Below are positions 10,003 to 18,941 of a DNA stretch of 64,000 nt, piece after piece. The notes beneath the pieces were generated by a model, which saw only the letters and a program-made list of their open reading frames with translations, was not told the DNA's origin and did not search any database. Every line of letters starts with the position of its first letter. Position 1 is the first letter of the stretch. The stretch lies in the NCBI GenBank assembly GCA_028823235.1, contig JAPKBW010000008.1, forward strand, positions 62,001 to 126,000. The letters are read 5' to 3'. This stretch comes from Longimicrobiales bacterium. Its GTDB lineage: Bacteria; Gemmatimonadota; Gemmatimonadetes; Longimicrobiales; Gaopeijiaceae. The translations under genes and the position numbers were made by a program.

Positions 10003-10656
10003 CTACTCCCCCTGTCCCTTGAGGTGCTCACAAATCTTAGGCACCTCGGTACGGGTCACGTTCTCGAAATATCGCGAGTTGATCTGTACGCAGGTCGGAT
10101 AGCCGCACGCTGCCAGGCATTCGGCCTCAATGACGGTGAACTCACCGTCTTCAGATGTCTCGCCCAATTCGGTATCGGTGTAGCGGAGGAACGCCTCTAC
10201 GACCTCGTCGGCACCCGCCAGATTGCAGGAGATATTCGTGCAGACCTGAACGAGGTGTCGGCCCACAGGGCGCTTGTTGTACATCGTGTAGAACGTGGCC
10301 ACCCCTCGTACATACGCCGGTGACAGTTCCAGTAGCTCCGCGACACGATCCATGGACTCGGGGCTAACATGCCCCCGCAGCTCCTGCGCCAAACCGAGCG
10401 CTGGCAAAAGAGCAGCCTGTTTGGTGGGATAGCGCGTAAGGATTTTCTCGAATCGCTCCTGATACTCACCCTCGAAAAGCGGTGCTTCCGGCTGCTTGTC
10501 TGCGAGCATGTATGGAAGGGTTCCCGCACCTGACGCATGTCCTCCGTGGGCGGGTCGATTTCCGACAAAGTCATCACCGCGGACCTGGTCTTCCGTGAGG
10601 TCGAATTCACCGGTGTTTCCGGCCCAGCCCGGGTTCTTGAAGGGGATATCGCTCAT
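10003..10656 (-). CDS. nuoE: NADH-quinone oxidoreductase subunit E, [2Fe-2S]
   Basis: This 217-residue thioredoxin-fold subunit of the NADH arm carries the N1a cluster. The four ligands are C139-x4-C144 and C180-x3-C184, in CTNISC and ECLAAC contexts. The first 55 residues form a Gly- and acid-rich extension that short NuoE proteins (about 165 residues) lack and that is probably disordered. The start ATG overlaps the nuoD stop by 4 bases (ATGA), which supports this start over a downstream Met. Confidence 0.96.
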   Translation of the reverse strand: MSDIPFKNPGWAGNTGEFDLTEDQVRGDDFVGNRPAHGGHASGAGTLPYMLADKQPEAPLFEGEYQERFEKILTRYPTKQAALLPALGLAQELRGHVSPESMDRVAELLELSPAYVRGVATFYTMYNKRPVGRHLVQVCTNISCNLAGADEVVEAFLRYTDTELGETSEDGEFTVIEAECLAACGYPTCVQINSRYFENVTRTEVPKICEHLKGQGE

Positions 10657-11933
10657 CTGTCGATCTCACCCAAGACGATGTCGAGACTGGCGTTGATCAT
10701 GATTAGGTCAGACAAGAGGTGCCCTGTCGCGAGTTTCGGGATCACCGAAAGGTTCACGAATGACGGCGGACGAACGCGCCACCGCACTGGCTTTGTGCTC
10801 CCCTCTTCCGCAACCACGTACATGCCGAGCTCGCCCTTGGATGCCTCGATTGCCATATAGCAGTCACCCTCGGGGGCAGGAATGCCCTCGGTGATCAACT
10901 TGAAGTGATGAATCATGCTCTCCATGTCGGACATCGCATCCGTCTTGGAAGGCAGAGAGATGTTCGGGTCTTCCACGTTGATCGGCCCATCGGGCAAACG
11001 CTTCATTGCCTGACGCAGGAGACCCACGGACTGTGTCATCTCCTCCATCCGGCACAGGTAGCGATCATAGCAATCGCCGTGCTCACCGATCGGGACTTCG
11101 AAATCGTAGGTTTCGTAGTCGTAGTAAGGGCGATCCTTGCGAACATCGTAGGCCACGCCAGCGGCACGCAGATTCGGGCCTGTGAAGCCGTAGTTGATGG
11201 CGTCAGCGGCAGAAATCGATCCGATGCCTTGCGTTCGCCCGATATGGATCTGGTTCCCGGTAAGAAGGCGGTGCACCTCACCCAGGGTTTTAGGGAACTC
11301 ATCCAGAAATTCGACGAGCTGATCAAGCCAGCCCTTCGGGAGATCAGCCATCATACCACCAACACGCGTTGCGGATGTGGTAATCCGGGCACCAGTTAGC
11401 GCCTCATGTAGCTGGTAGATCTTCTCGCGCTGCTGGAACGAATACAGGAAGGGGGTGAACGCGCCCACATCAATCGCAGTGGTCCCGAGCCAGAGGAGGT
11501 GCCCGAAGATTCGGTCCAGCTCCATGAGGATGACTCGGACGACCTTGCAGCGCTCCGTGACCTCAATGCCCATGAGCTTCTCGACGGACATGACGTACGC
11601 GCAGTTGTAGATCAGCGGCGCGAGGTAGTCCATCCGGTCAGTGAGCGGGACAATCTGGTTCCAAGTCCGGTACTCGCCGAGCTTCTCGAACGATGAGTGC
11701 AGGTAGCCGATGTGTGGTACGATCTCGGTTACGGTCTCACCATCAAGCTCGCACACGAGACGAAGTACACCGTGCGTCGCAGGGTGTTGTGGCCCGAGGT
11801 TAATGAGCATGCGCTCCGTTCCAATATCGGGCTCCGGGATGTCGAAGGGCGCGAGCGGACTCGGAGTCCCTGCCCCACCCACACCCATCTCCCGACCCTG
11901 TCCGATATTGAACTCGACGGTGTTGCTGGACAT
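10653..11933 (-). CDS. nuoD: NADH-quinone oxidoreductase subunit D
   Basis: This 426-residue subunit is the 49-kDa-type protein that forms the quinone-binding pocket with NuoB and NuoH. Diagnostic stretches are INLGPQHPATHGVLRLVCEL (residues about 45-64), HIGYLHSSFEKLGEYRTWNQ (about 76-95, containing the quinone-contacting His) and the C-terminal SLDIVLGEIDR. NuoC and NuoD are separate proteins here, not the enterobacterial NuoCD fusion. Its start overlaps the nuoC stop by one base. Confidence 0.97.
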   Translation of the reverse strand: MSSNTVEFNIGQGREMGVGGAGTPSPLAPFDIPEPDIGTERMLINLGPQHPATHGVLRLVCELDGETVTEIVPHIGYLHSSFEKLGEYRTWNQIVPLTDRMDYLAPLIYNCAYVMSVEKLMGIEVTERCKVVRVILMELDRIFGHLLWLGTTAIDVGAFTPFLYSFQQREKIYQLHEALTGARITTSATRVGGMMADLPKGWLDQLVEFLDEFPKTLGEVHRLLTGNQIHIGRTQGIGSISAADAINYGFTGPNLRAAGVAYDVRKDRPYYDYETYDFEVPIGEHGDCYDRYLCRMEEMTQSVGLLRQAMKRLPDGPINVEDPNISLPSKTDAMSDMESMIHHFKLITEGIPAPEGDCYMAIEASKGELGMYVVAEEGSTKPVRWRVRPPSFVNLSVIPKLATGHLLSDLIMINASLDIVLGEIDR

Positions 11934-12646
11934 CAGGTCTCTCCCCCGCCGGATTCACTGGGACTGATCGCTCCGCCGACTTCGGCGGCTGCTACTTCCT
12001 GGGGGGCACCACCACGAACGAGGTCCTCGGCGAGATAGAAGCGCTCTACATTCTGGTTCAGTGCCCGACGCGTCTGCTCGGCCCGAGAGAAGCGTCCGCG
12101 GAGCGGGAAGTCCTTCCGTAACGGATGGCCTTCCGCATAATCGTCCGGCATCAAGATTCGGCGATGGTCCGGGTGATTTCGGAAGGTTACCCCGAATAGG
12201 TCATAGACTTCTCGTTCAAGCCAGTTGGCGGCCTGCCAGAGGTCCACGACGGAATCGATCTCGAGGGCATCAAGCGGGAGTTCACACCGGATGCGCAGAG
12301 CGAGCTTATAAGTCGTCGAGTACATCTGGTAGACGACATTGATGGGACGGCCGTTCCCATAGTCGAGGCCCGTGACGTCGGACATCATGTCGTACAAGTG
12401 GTCCGGGTCATCCTTCAACCATTCGAGGATCTCGTGGCTGCGATCCGGCTTCATCCACACGACATACTGGTCACCAGCGTTCAGTCGATAGCGGACAATT
12501 TCATCCGGGTATCGGTCAAGAAGCGCCGCAAGCGTCGGGTGTTCGTCCGGTGACCCCGTAGACCCCTGGCCACCTCCACTGTCGGTGGACGATGAAACCG
12601 GGCCTTCCTCAACCGCGTCGAGCCCACTAATGCTGTCATCTGCCAT
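11933..12646 (-). CDS. nuoC: NADH-quinone oxidoreductase subunit C
   Basis: This 237-residue peripheral-arm subunit is the 30-kDa type. The family signature is the block WLEREVYDLFGVTFRNHPDH (residues about 145-164) followed by RRILMPDDYAEGHPLRKDFP (about 165-184). It carries an N-terminal extension of about 35 residues rich in Gly, Ser and Asp and a C-terminal tail of similar character, both probably disordered. It starts 4 bases after the nuoB stop. No catalytic residues are expected, since it is a structural subunit. Confidence 0.96.
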   Translation of the reverse strand: MADDSISGLDAVEEGPVSSSTDSGGGQGSTGSPDEHPTLAALLDRYPDEIVRYRLNAGDQYVVWMKPDRSHEILEWLKDDPDHLYDMMSDVTGLDYGNGRPINVVYQMYSTTYKLALRIRCELPLDALEIDSVVDLWQAANWLEREVYDLFGVTFRNHPDHRRILMPDDYAEGHPLRKDFPLRGRFSRAEQTRRALNQNVERFYLAEDLVRGGAPQEVAAAEVGGAISPSESGGGET

Positions 12647-12650
12647 GGTG

Positions 12651-13355
12651 TCAGGAGAGGAGGTCGTCGGGGACGGTGTCGGGAGCCACGATGATGCCCC
12701 CGGTCAACTGGTCCTGCTGCGTCGAATTTCCAAACGGACCCGTGAGGCCTACGACCTCGGCCGCACTGGCGCGAGGCAGGGCAACGAGCGCTGGGTCTTC
12801 GGCGCGATGCTCGAAGTGCTTGGAAAGGCTCTCCTCCCGGATCTTCTCCTGAATCATCATCAGACCGTAGATGAGTCCTTCAGGACGCGGCGGACAGCCC
12901 GGGATGTAGACATCCACGGGAATGATAGTGTCGATTCCCTGCACCATGGAGTAGACGTCGAAGACACCGCCCGAACTGGCGCAGGCACCCATCGAAATCG
13001 ACCATTTGGGCTGCGGCATTTGGTCCCAGATGCGGCGAAGGACCGGCGCGAGCTTGTAAGGGACCCGTCCAGCGCAAATCAGGACGTCCGCCTGGCGTGG
13101 GCTGAAGGACATCCGCTCCATACCAAAACGGGCGAGATCGTAGTTGGAAGCCGCCGACGCCATCATTTCAATGGCACAGCACGCAGTGCCGAAGGGCATC
13201 GGCCAGAGCGAGTTCATTCTGCCCCAGTTGATGAGTGCGTCGACCTTGCTGGTGAAGAATGTCGGAGTCTCCGCTCCAAATCCTCCGGTCGTGGCAGAAA
13301 CACCACCTCCGGGAAGAATGTCACCTAGTCCCACTCGAGACCTCCTTTCTTCCAC
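12651..13355 (-). CDS. nuoB: NADH-quinone oxidoreductase subunit B, N2 cluster
   Basis: This 234-residue subunit carries the terminal [4Fe-4S] cluster N2, which reduces quinone. The four ligands are visible as the tandem C59-C60, then C125 (MGACASSGG) and C154 ([10 protein letters not shown]). The ATG at 13355 makes the gene overlap nuoA by 31 bases; no later Met precedes the conserved core except one at residue 47. The C-terminal 60 residues extend past the usual end and are variable in this family. Length and ligand spacing fit a functional protein. Confidence 0.97.
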   Translation of the reverse strand: MEERRSRVGLGDILPGGGVSATTGGFGAETPTFFTSKVDALINWGRMNSLWPMPFGTACCAIEMMASAASNYDLARFGMERMSFSPRQADVLICAGRVPYKLAPVLRRIWDQMPQPKWSISMGACASSGGVFDVYSMVQGIDTIIPVDVYIPGCPPRPEGLIYGLMMIQEKIREESLSKHFEHRAEDPALVALPRASAAEVVGLTGPFGNSTQQDQLTGGIIVAPDTVPDDLLS

Positions 13356-13681
13356 TCATACACGAGTCCGATCGCCAGAACGGCGACGAACATGGTCATC
13401 GACAAGAAGGCACTCCAGCCCAGCTCCCGCATGTGGACCGCCCAAGGGATCAGGAAGATCGTCTCCAAGTCAAAGACGATGAAGCTGATCGCCACCATAT
13501 AGAACTTCACGGAGAAACGCGCTCGGGTACTCCCGAGCGGGATCATGCCCGATTCGTAGGGCATCAGCTTCTGTGGTGTGTCACGACGCGGGTTGAAAAT
13601 GTGCGAAGTGACGACCATACCCAACGCGTTCACTATGGAGACGCAGAAGAGTACGAGTAGGGGGAGATAGGCTCCCGACAT
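13325..13681 (-). CDS. nuoA: NADH-quinone oxidoreductase subunit A
   Basis: This 118-residue membrane subunit has three membrane segments, the normal NuoA size. The conserved loop after the first helix ([20 protein letters not shown], residues about 39-58) and the [20 protein letters not shown] helix (about 59-78, with the acidic residues in FDLE) identify it. It is the first gene of the operon. No strong Shine-Dalgarno is visible before its ATG, and the candidate Rex operator lies 16-33 bases upstream of that ATG. Confidence 0.96.
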   Translation of the reverse strand: MSGAYLPLLVLFCVSIVNALGMVVTSHIFNPRRDTPQKLMPYESGMIPLGSTRARFSVKFYMVAISFIVFDLETIFLIPWAVHMRELGWSAFLSMTMFVAVLAIGLVYEWKKGGLEWD

Positions 13682-13696
13682 GTGGGCCGCTGGGGT

Positions 13697-13714
13697 TTGT
13701 GAAATATTTCACGA
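13697..13714. promoter_or_regulatory. Candidate Rex operator upstream of nuoA
   Basis: The 18 bases TTGTGAAATATTTCACGA form a near-perfect inverted repeat, of which the central 14 bases GTGAAATATTTCAC are exactly palindromic. This agrees at all but one fixed base with the Rex (redox-sensing repressor) consensus TTGTGAA-N4-TTCACAA as I know it. It lies 16-33 bases before the nuoA start, where a repressor would block transcription. Rex senses NADH/NAD+ and controls nuo in some actinobacteria. That Rex acts here is inference; no rex gene is in the window. Confidence 0.75.
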
Positions 13715-13909
13715 GCTATGCTGACCGCCGAAAAGGTACCCGACGCGCGGATGGAGTGTCAACCGCAGGAAGTGAGTATTTTCATAGGATTTCGCCGGTT
13801 TGACCGACCTTCCCAGTCTCGCCTATCTTGCCCCCCCCGCGGGATCCGGAATTCGGTTTCCAACACTTCGGTCCGCGTCCCTGCAAACCCGCCCGGAGAA
13901 CAGCAGTCG

Positions 13910-14464
13910 ATGTCGATCAAGAGTGACAAGTGGATACGCCGAATGTGCGAAGAGCAGCAGATGATCGAGCCCTTCGAGACCGGCCAAGTCCGGGACGGCA
14001 AGATTTCGTACGGCATCTCTTCGTATGGTTACGACATCCGGGTTTCGCCTGAGTTCAAGGTGTTCACCAACGTCCACAACACCGTTGTCGATCCGAAGCA
14101 TTTCGACGACCGCTCCTTTGTGGACATCGTGGGCCCTGAGTGCATCATCCCTCCAAATTCCTTTGCGCTTGCCCGCACCGAAGAGTATTTCCGGATTCCG
14201 CGAGATGTCCTGGTCCTGTGTGTCGGAAAGTCGACCTATGCCCGATGCGGGCTGATCGTGAACGTCACGCCGCTGGAGCCGACGTGGGAGGGCTACCTCA
14301 CACTCGAGATCTCGAACACGACCCCCCTGCCGGCGAAGGTCTACGGGGGTGAGGGTATTGCTCAATTGCTCTTCTTCCAAGGAGACGAAGAGCCGGAAAT
14401 CGCTTACGCTGACAGGAAAGGCAAATACATGAACCAGGTCGGGGTCACACTTCCCAAGATGTAG
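13910..14464 (+). CDS. dcd: dCTP deaminase
   Basis: This 184-residue cytoplasmic enzyme converts dCTP to dUTP (or directly to dUMP in bifunctional forms) for dTTP synthesis. Family motifs are [13 protein letters not shown] (residues about 31-43) and the active-site block [20 protein letters not shown] (about 106-125), which holds the conserved Ser, Arg and Glu. [12 protein letters not shown] follows. The frame is open further upstream, but the ATG at 13910 follows a GGAGA Shine-Dalgarno by about 9 bases and gives the normal family length. It is divergent from nuo, and no partner gene lies in the same direction. Confidence 0.95.
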   Translation: MSIKSDKWIRRMCEEQQMIEPFETGQVRDGKISYGISSYGYDIRVSPEFKVFTNVHNTVVDPKHFDDRSFVDIVGPECIIPPNSFALARTEEYFRIPRDVLVLCVGKSTYARCGLIVNVTPLEPTWEGYLTLEISNTTPLPAKVYGGEGIAQLLFFQGDEEPEIAYADRKGKYMNQVGVTLPKM

Positions 14465-14534
14465 GTTGGCCGTAAACCCCGATCGTCACAATCGTACGGT
14501 GTCGGTGACGCTCCATCTCCCCCGTGAGCACGCG

Positions 14535-15090
14535 ATGCGACGCTTCAGGATTCCGATCCTTTGGGCTGCAGGCATTTCCTGTCCGTCGGCAATCCCGGGT
14601 GCGGCGTAGTCGGAGGCCGGACTCCTGCCGAGCACGCAGGATCACCTCATTCAACTATTCGCGAAGATGGAGCGTCGACAGGCCAGCCAGTTGCTGACTC
14701 CGCTCTACTTCGTCGGGAACGGCCGGTTCGATTCCCTCGGGACGAGTTATGTCGAGGTGATGAAAAAGGAGACGACGTGCCCGCTCGGCCTGGCAGACAT
14801 CCGATCTGTGTCGGGCCCCTCACAGCACTAGGTTCCAGGGAGCTATTTCGGGAGGTGCCACCGGGATCCTGATCGGTGGAGTGACGGGGTTGATGGTGGC
14901 GATCGCAGGTTTCGTTATCGGCCGCTACTCCGTCTACTGGAAATCGTGTGTTCCCTGAGCTTTAGCCTCGCGGACTCAAATTCCGAGGAGGCTCGAATAT
15001 CCTCCGACGAAGGGCTAGCTAAGCAGGTCCAGGAAGAATTGGTTGGGAGCCCCGACCTCACCGAGGAGAAGATGGTCGCCGGAATTTGAA
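14535..15090 (+). pseudogene. Decayed coding sequence, family unknown
   Basis: The stretch from 14465 to 15315 has no intact gene but keeps coding-like fragments in changing plus-strand frames. An ATG at 14535 opens a signal-peptide-like segment (MRRFRIPILWAAG) that stops after 24 codons. A second frame reads ...HLIQLFAKMERRQASQLLTP... to a stop near 14830. A third gives a Gly-rich membrane helix (about 14839-14958), and a fourth an acidic LAKQVQEELVGSPDLTEEK segment ending at 15090. This is what an exported protein gene broken by several frameshifts would look like. I do not recognise the family, and 15091-15315 shows nothing further. Confidence 0.35.
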
Positions 15091-15315
15091 GGACCGGGAC
15101 GGTAAGGGCTTCACAGTCACCCCGCAGATGCTCAATCGAGGAGAGGTGGTGGGTTCAGGACTACGGAATCGACCAGACCTGATGCAATGGCCTGCTGGAT
15201 GCTGCAGAACTCGGGGTTGCGTGCTTTTACAAGTCCGTCCCTGTCCGATTCCTAGGGCGGATATGTCCCTGTCGTGATCTCGTTCCAAATCACATCTCGT
15301 CATTCTAGGCAAGCG

Positions 15316-16302
15316 TCACTCTGTCGACATACCAAAAATCAAAACGTAGTAACCGTCGGAATCTTCGATCCATCGATCGACCATGAGCCCAGAGCGGGCA
15401 AAAAGTGCGTCGATTGTCGGGCGATCATACTTGCAGCTGATCTCGGTGCGGATCGCCTCACCCTCCGCTAGGTGGACCGAGTCTCCGGCTTGGAACCGAA
15501 TAGTCTGCTCGGACGTCGCGGCTAGGGATGTCTCGATGCGGCCGGCTTCTGCGTTGTAGCATGATCGGTGTCGAAACGCTGAGGGGTCGAAATCACATCC
15601 GAACGCGTTGTTGAGGACCGAGAGGAGGTTCAGGCTGAATGCCGCGGTGACGCCCCCTGCGTCGTTGTACGCGAGCTCGATGCGCTCCGCGCTTTTTCCT
15701 TCCCCTGGTCGCAGGTCGACACCGAGGAGGAATCGATCCTCTTTTCGAAGAAGGGCAGCGACGCGCTGTAGCAGTTGACACGCCGGGCCTTCTTCAAAGT
15801 TGCCAAGAGTGCTTCCCAGAATGGCGACCCAAGTCGGACCGGTTAACCCCGCCGGCAGCCCCAGAGGCTCCGTGATGTCCGCGACGAGGGGGAGAATCTC
15901 TAGTGACGGATACTCCTGCTCAAGCGCAGCTGCCGTTGCAGTCAAAAAGTCGGCGGAGACGTCGACCGGTACGTAGGCACGGCCACAACCGTTGTCGACC
16001 ATCGCATCCAGCGCGACCCTCGACTTCTCTGAACTTCCTGCACCCAACTCCACGAGCGAGGCGGGCCGCAGCTCCTTGACCAGTTCAGGCATCCACTTCT
16101 CAAGGAGTGCCCGCTCTGCCCGTGTCGGGTAGTACTCCTCAAGGCAGGTGATCTCCTCGAAAAGCTCTGATCCGCGTTCGTCGTAATGATACTTCGACGG
16201 AATGCTTTTGAGGGGTTCGCCCAGTCCGGCGAGTACCTCATGCAGATCGACCCCAACTCTGGAGCCTGAGTTATTTGTCGTCACGTGCGCACCTGAATCC
16301 AT
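15316..16302 (-). CDS. egtD: L-histidine N-alpha-methyltransferase (EgtD)
   Basis: This enzyme trimethylates histidine to hercynine with S-adenosylmethionine, the first step of ergothioneine synthesis. The chosen start gives 328 residues, near the family norm. It shows the EgtD substrate segment CLEEYYPTRAE, the SAM motif VELGAGSSEKSR and the later GSTLGNFE block; a C-terminal EISCKYDR segment also fits. The frame is open to 16383, but the ATG at 16302 (or a GTG at 16284) starts within the end of egtB and gives the right length. Overlap with egtB indicates a two-gene operon. Confidence 0.93.
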   Translation of the reverse strand: MDSGAHVTTNNSGSRVGVDLHEVLAGLGEPLKSIPSKYHYDERGSELFEEITCLEEYYPTRAERALLEKWMPELVKELRPASLVELGAGSSEKSRVALDAMVDNGCGRAYVPVDVSADFLTATAAALEQEYPSLEILPLVADITEPLGLPAGLTGPTWVAILGSTLGNFEEGPACQLLQRVAALLRKEDRFLLGVDLRPGEGKSAERIELAYNDAGGVTAAFSLNLLSVLNNAFGCDFDPSAFRHRSCYNAEAGRIETSLAATSEQTIRFQAGDSVHLAEGEAIRTEISCKYDRPTIDALFARSGLMVDRWIEDSDGYYVLIFGMSTE

Positions 16303-17596
16303 TGAAAATCTGCCTGCGAATGGGGTAATCCCAGTTCCTATAGGTGTTCCGTATAGCGCCAAAACGCGTTGCCCACGCGCCACCTCGAAGAACCTTGTAT
16401 TCGTCTCCGAAAAATACCTCCGAGTACTCCGGGTATGGGAATGTCTCGTAGCCGGGCCAGGAACGAAAATCGCTGGACGTCCACTCCCAGACGTTGCCGA
16501 GCATGTCCCAACAGCCGAGAGCTGACTGACCCGATGGGTACGAGCCTACGGCAGTGGTCTCGAAGAGAAGTGCATCGAGGTTGGAGCGAGTCGGCGTCGG
16601 CGGATCGTCGCCCCACGGGTACACACGTGGTGTATCCGAGTCGGGATCCCAGCTGGCGGCAGTCTCCCACTCATACTCTGTCGGAAGTCTTCTCCCGGCC
16701 CATCGGGCATACGCCTGTGCTTCCCAATAGCAGACGTGCGATACGGGGCGGTCCATGTCGAGCTCGAGGGTCTGATCCATGAATCGTTCATGGACCTCCC
16801 CGTCCGATTCACTCCAGTACTTGGGGCCGATCAGCCCTGCGGCCTCTCGCCACGCCCAACCCTCGTTCGACCAGTGATCCGGATGGGTGTACCCCCCATC
16901 TCTAACGAACGCAGCATACTCACCATTCGTGACCGGGTGAACGTCGATCCAGAACGGAGGCATGTCCACGCGGTGGGCGGGTCGCTCGTTGTCGTAGGCC
17001 GCAGATCGGTCATCTGTACCCAGGATTACCGGTCCCCCAGGGAATCGGACCATCTCGCCGGCCGGCGGTGCGTCTGGCGCGACTCGTGGGGAGGTCAACT
17101 GCCGAGGAGGGAACCATTTTTCACCACGTTTCAACTGCAAGGTCTGGAGGATGGTCTCGTTGTGCTGGTACTCGTGCTGCAAGACCATACGATACACGAA
17201 GCCCCCTTCCAGGAGTCGGGTCCCGCCGGAGAGGTCGACACGATCCAGTTCCTCCAGGACGGCCCGTCGCACATCCCCGAGGTATCTCCGGGAATCCGTG
17301 AGCGAAGGAAGCGCGAGAGAACCCCGAGCAGCGCGAGGGTTCTCGAACGGGTTGTAGATACCACGGAGGCCCTCGGAACCCGTATCCGCACTCCTCAGAT
17401 TCTCCCGAAGCCAGATGTCTTCGAAATGGCCGATGTGCCCAAGATCCCAAACGATCGGACTCATGAGGGGATCATGCTGCAAACGGAGGTCCTCGTCCGA
17501 CAACGCCGCCGTCAGCAACAGCGTTCGCTCGCGGGCCTCGGTGAGTAGTGAGGAGATTTCGAAAACGGTCAGCGATCGACCGAGATGCACATCCAT
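16271..17596 (-). CDS. egtB: Ergothioneine biosynthesis sulfoxide synthase (EgtB)
   Basis: This non-haem iron enzyme couples hercynine to a cysteine-containing thiol using O2. The 441 residues comprise an N-terminal DinB-like domain (about 10-170) and a formylglycine-generating-enzyme-like C-terminal domain (about 190-440). Likely iron ligands are seen in GHIGHFED (H54/H57) and in H141-EYQ-H145. The C-terminal domain shows RLPTEYEWE, LGNVWEWTSSDF and the final GFRCARD typical of the fold. It precedes egtD. Neither the gamma-glutamyl cysteine synthetase EgtA, the amidase EgtC nor the lyase EgtE was recognised in the window. Confidence 0.93.
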   Translation of the reverse strand: MDVHLGRSLTVFEISSLLTEARERTLLLTAALSDEDLRLQHDPLMSPIVWDLGHIGHFEDIWLRENLRSADTGSEGLRGIYNPFENPRAARGSLALPSLTDSRRYLGDVRRAVLEELDRVDLSGGTRLLEGGFVYRMVLQHEYQHNETILQTLQLKRGEKWFPPRQLTSPRVAPDAPPAGEMVRFPGGPVILGTDDRSAAYDNERPAHRVDMPPFWIDVHPVTNGEYAAFVRDGGYTHPDHWSNEGWAWREAAGLIGPKYWSESDGEVHERFMDQTLELDMDRPVSHVCYWEAQAYARWAGRRLPTEYEWETAASWDPDSDTPRVYPWGDDPPTPTRSNLDALLFETTAVGSYPSGQSALGCWDMLGNVWEWTSSDFRSWPGYETFPYPEYSEVFFGDEYKVLRGGAWATRFGAIRNTYRNWDYPIRRQIFNGFRCARDDK

Positions 17597-17678
17597 GACA
17601 GGCGGGCTGAGGGAATCAGGAAGCTACGGTAACGGCTCACCCAGCTGGAGAAGTTCCCCGTCCGGGTGCAGGCCTCAG

Positions 17679-18941
17679 TCAGTTCGAGCCAACGGCCGCA
17701 CTGGCCATGGCCCGACTGAAGTCCGACCCGGCGGGTTCCTGGAATGCACGGAGACCGAACTCGGGAAGGATCGCGAGCAGGTGATCGAAAATATCACTCT
17801 GGATTCGCTCGTAGTTCGACCACTCGATGTCGTTCGTAAAGCAGTAGATCTCGATTGGAAGCCCTTGAGGGGACGATGCCAGCTGGCGAACAAGCAGCGT
17901 CATGTCTTCATGGATTAGGGGGTGAGCTCTCAGGTAGGCGTACACGTAGGCCCGGAAGGTTCCCACGTTCGTCAATCGGCGCACATCCTGGATCACCTCT
18001 TCCGCCATGTCTGACTTGTCTGCGGCATAAGCTTCCAGTTCGCCGCGTTTTCCGTCCATGTACCCCCGCAGAAGCTCGTAACGCCCAAGGCGCACTAACT
18101 CTTCTTCGGTCAGGAACCGAACGGTCGCGAGGTCCATGTTCAGTCCTCGCTTGATTCGGCGCCCACCTGATTCACTCATTCCGCGCCAGTTCTTGAATGA
18201 TTCGCTGATGAACTTGTGCGTGGGGATCGTCGATATCGTCTTGTCCCAGTTCTGGATTTTCACGATGTGTAGCGCGATATCGATCACGTCTCCATCGGCG
18301 TTCGATTGAGGCATCTCCACCCAGTCACCGATCCGGATCATGTCGTTTGACATAATCTGCATACTCGCGACCAGCGACAAAATTGTGTCACGGAACACCA
18401 GCATCAGTACGGCAGTTAGGGCGCCAAGCCCCGAGAGGAATACGATCGGTGACCGGTCGGCGAGGATCGAGACGATGACCACGCCGGCGGATATATAGGC
18501 GATCAAACCGATCACCTGCAGATACCCCTTGATGGGGCGACTATTCGCCTCCGAATACGAGGCATTGTAGATGTCGTTGATCGCTTCCAGTAGCGCGTTG
18601 AAGGACAGGACGGCGCTGAGCACGAGGACCGACAGAGCGACCCGCTGGACGACCAGGGCGACGAAGGCCGTCATCGTCCCGTCGGCAGACACATCCACGG
18701 GGCTGAACCCTAGAGCTGGCCCGATTCCAAAGTAGAGAATGACCGCTGGTACGGCGTTCGCGAGGCGCGCGAAGACGTTTCGATCGATGATGAGATCGTC
18801 CCACTGGGCCGTCGTGCGTGCTGCGGCCCGGCGAATGGCTCCTCGCCCCAATCGGACCGTGAGCCGATAGGCGATGGCCGCAACGAGGGCGAGGATAACC
18901 GTTATGCCGAGGTCGACCAGCCAGCTTGGGAGAGCGGCCAT
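17679..18941 (-). CDS. MscS-family mechanosensitive channel, YbdG type
   Basis: This 420-residue membrane protein most resembles E. coli YbdG (a miniconductance channel of about 415 residues). About five membrane segments (residues 5-25, 60-80, 90-115, 135-160, 165-190) precede the MscS beta domain. The pore helix region reads LSGLGALTAVLMLVFRDTIL (about 169-188), followed by the GDWVEMPQSNADGDV segment. The C-terminal region from about residue 240 contains the FKNWRGMSESGGRRIKR stretch typical of this subfamily. It follows the serine hydrolase gene with no gap, so the two are probably cotranscribed. Its role would be protection from osmotic downshock. Confidence 0.88.
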   Translation of the reverse strand: MAALPSWLVDLGITVILALVAAIAYRLTVRLGRGAIRRAAARTTAQWDDLIIDRNVFARLANAVPAVILYFGIGPALGFSPVDVSADGTMTAFVALVVQRVALSVLVLSAVLSFNALLEAINDIYNASYSEANSRPIKGYLQVIGLIAYISAGVVIVSILADRSPIVFLSGLGALTAVLMLVFRDTILSLVASMQIMSNDMIRIGDWVEMPQSNADGDVIDIALHIVKIQNWDKTISTIPTHKFISESFKNWRGMSESGGRRIKRGLNMDLATVRFLTEEELVRLGRYELLRGYMDGKRGELEAYAADKSDMAEEVIQDVRRLTNVGTFRAYVYAYLRAHPLIHEDMTLLVRQLASSPQGLPIEIYCFTNDIEWSNYERIQSDIFDHLLAILPEFGLRAFQEPAGSDFSRAMASAAVGSN

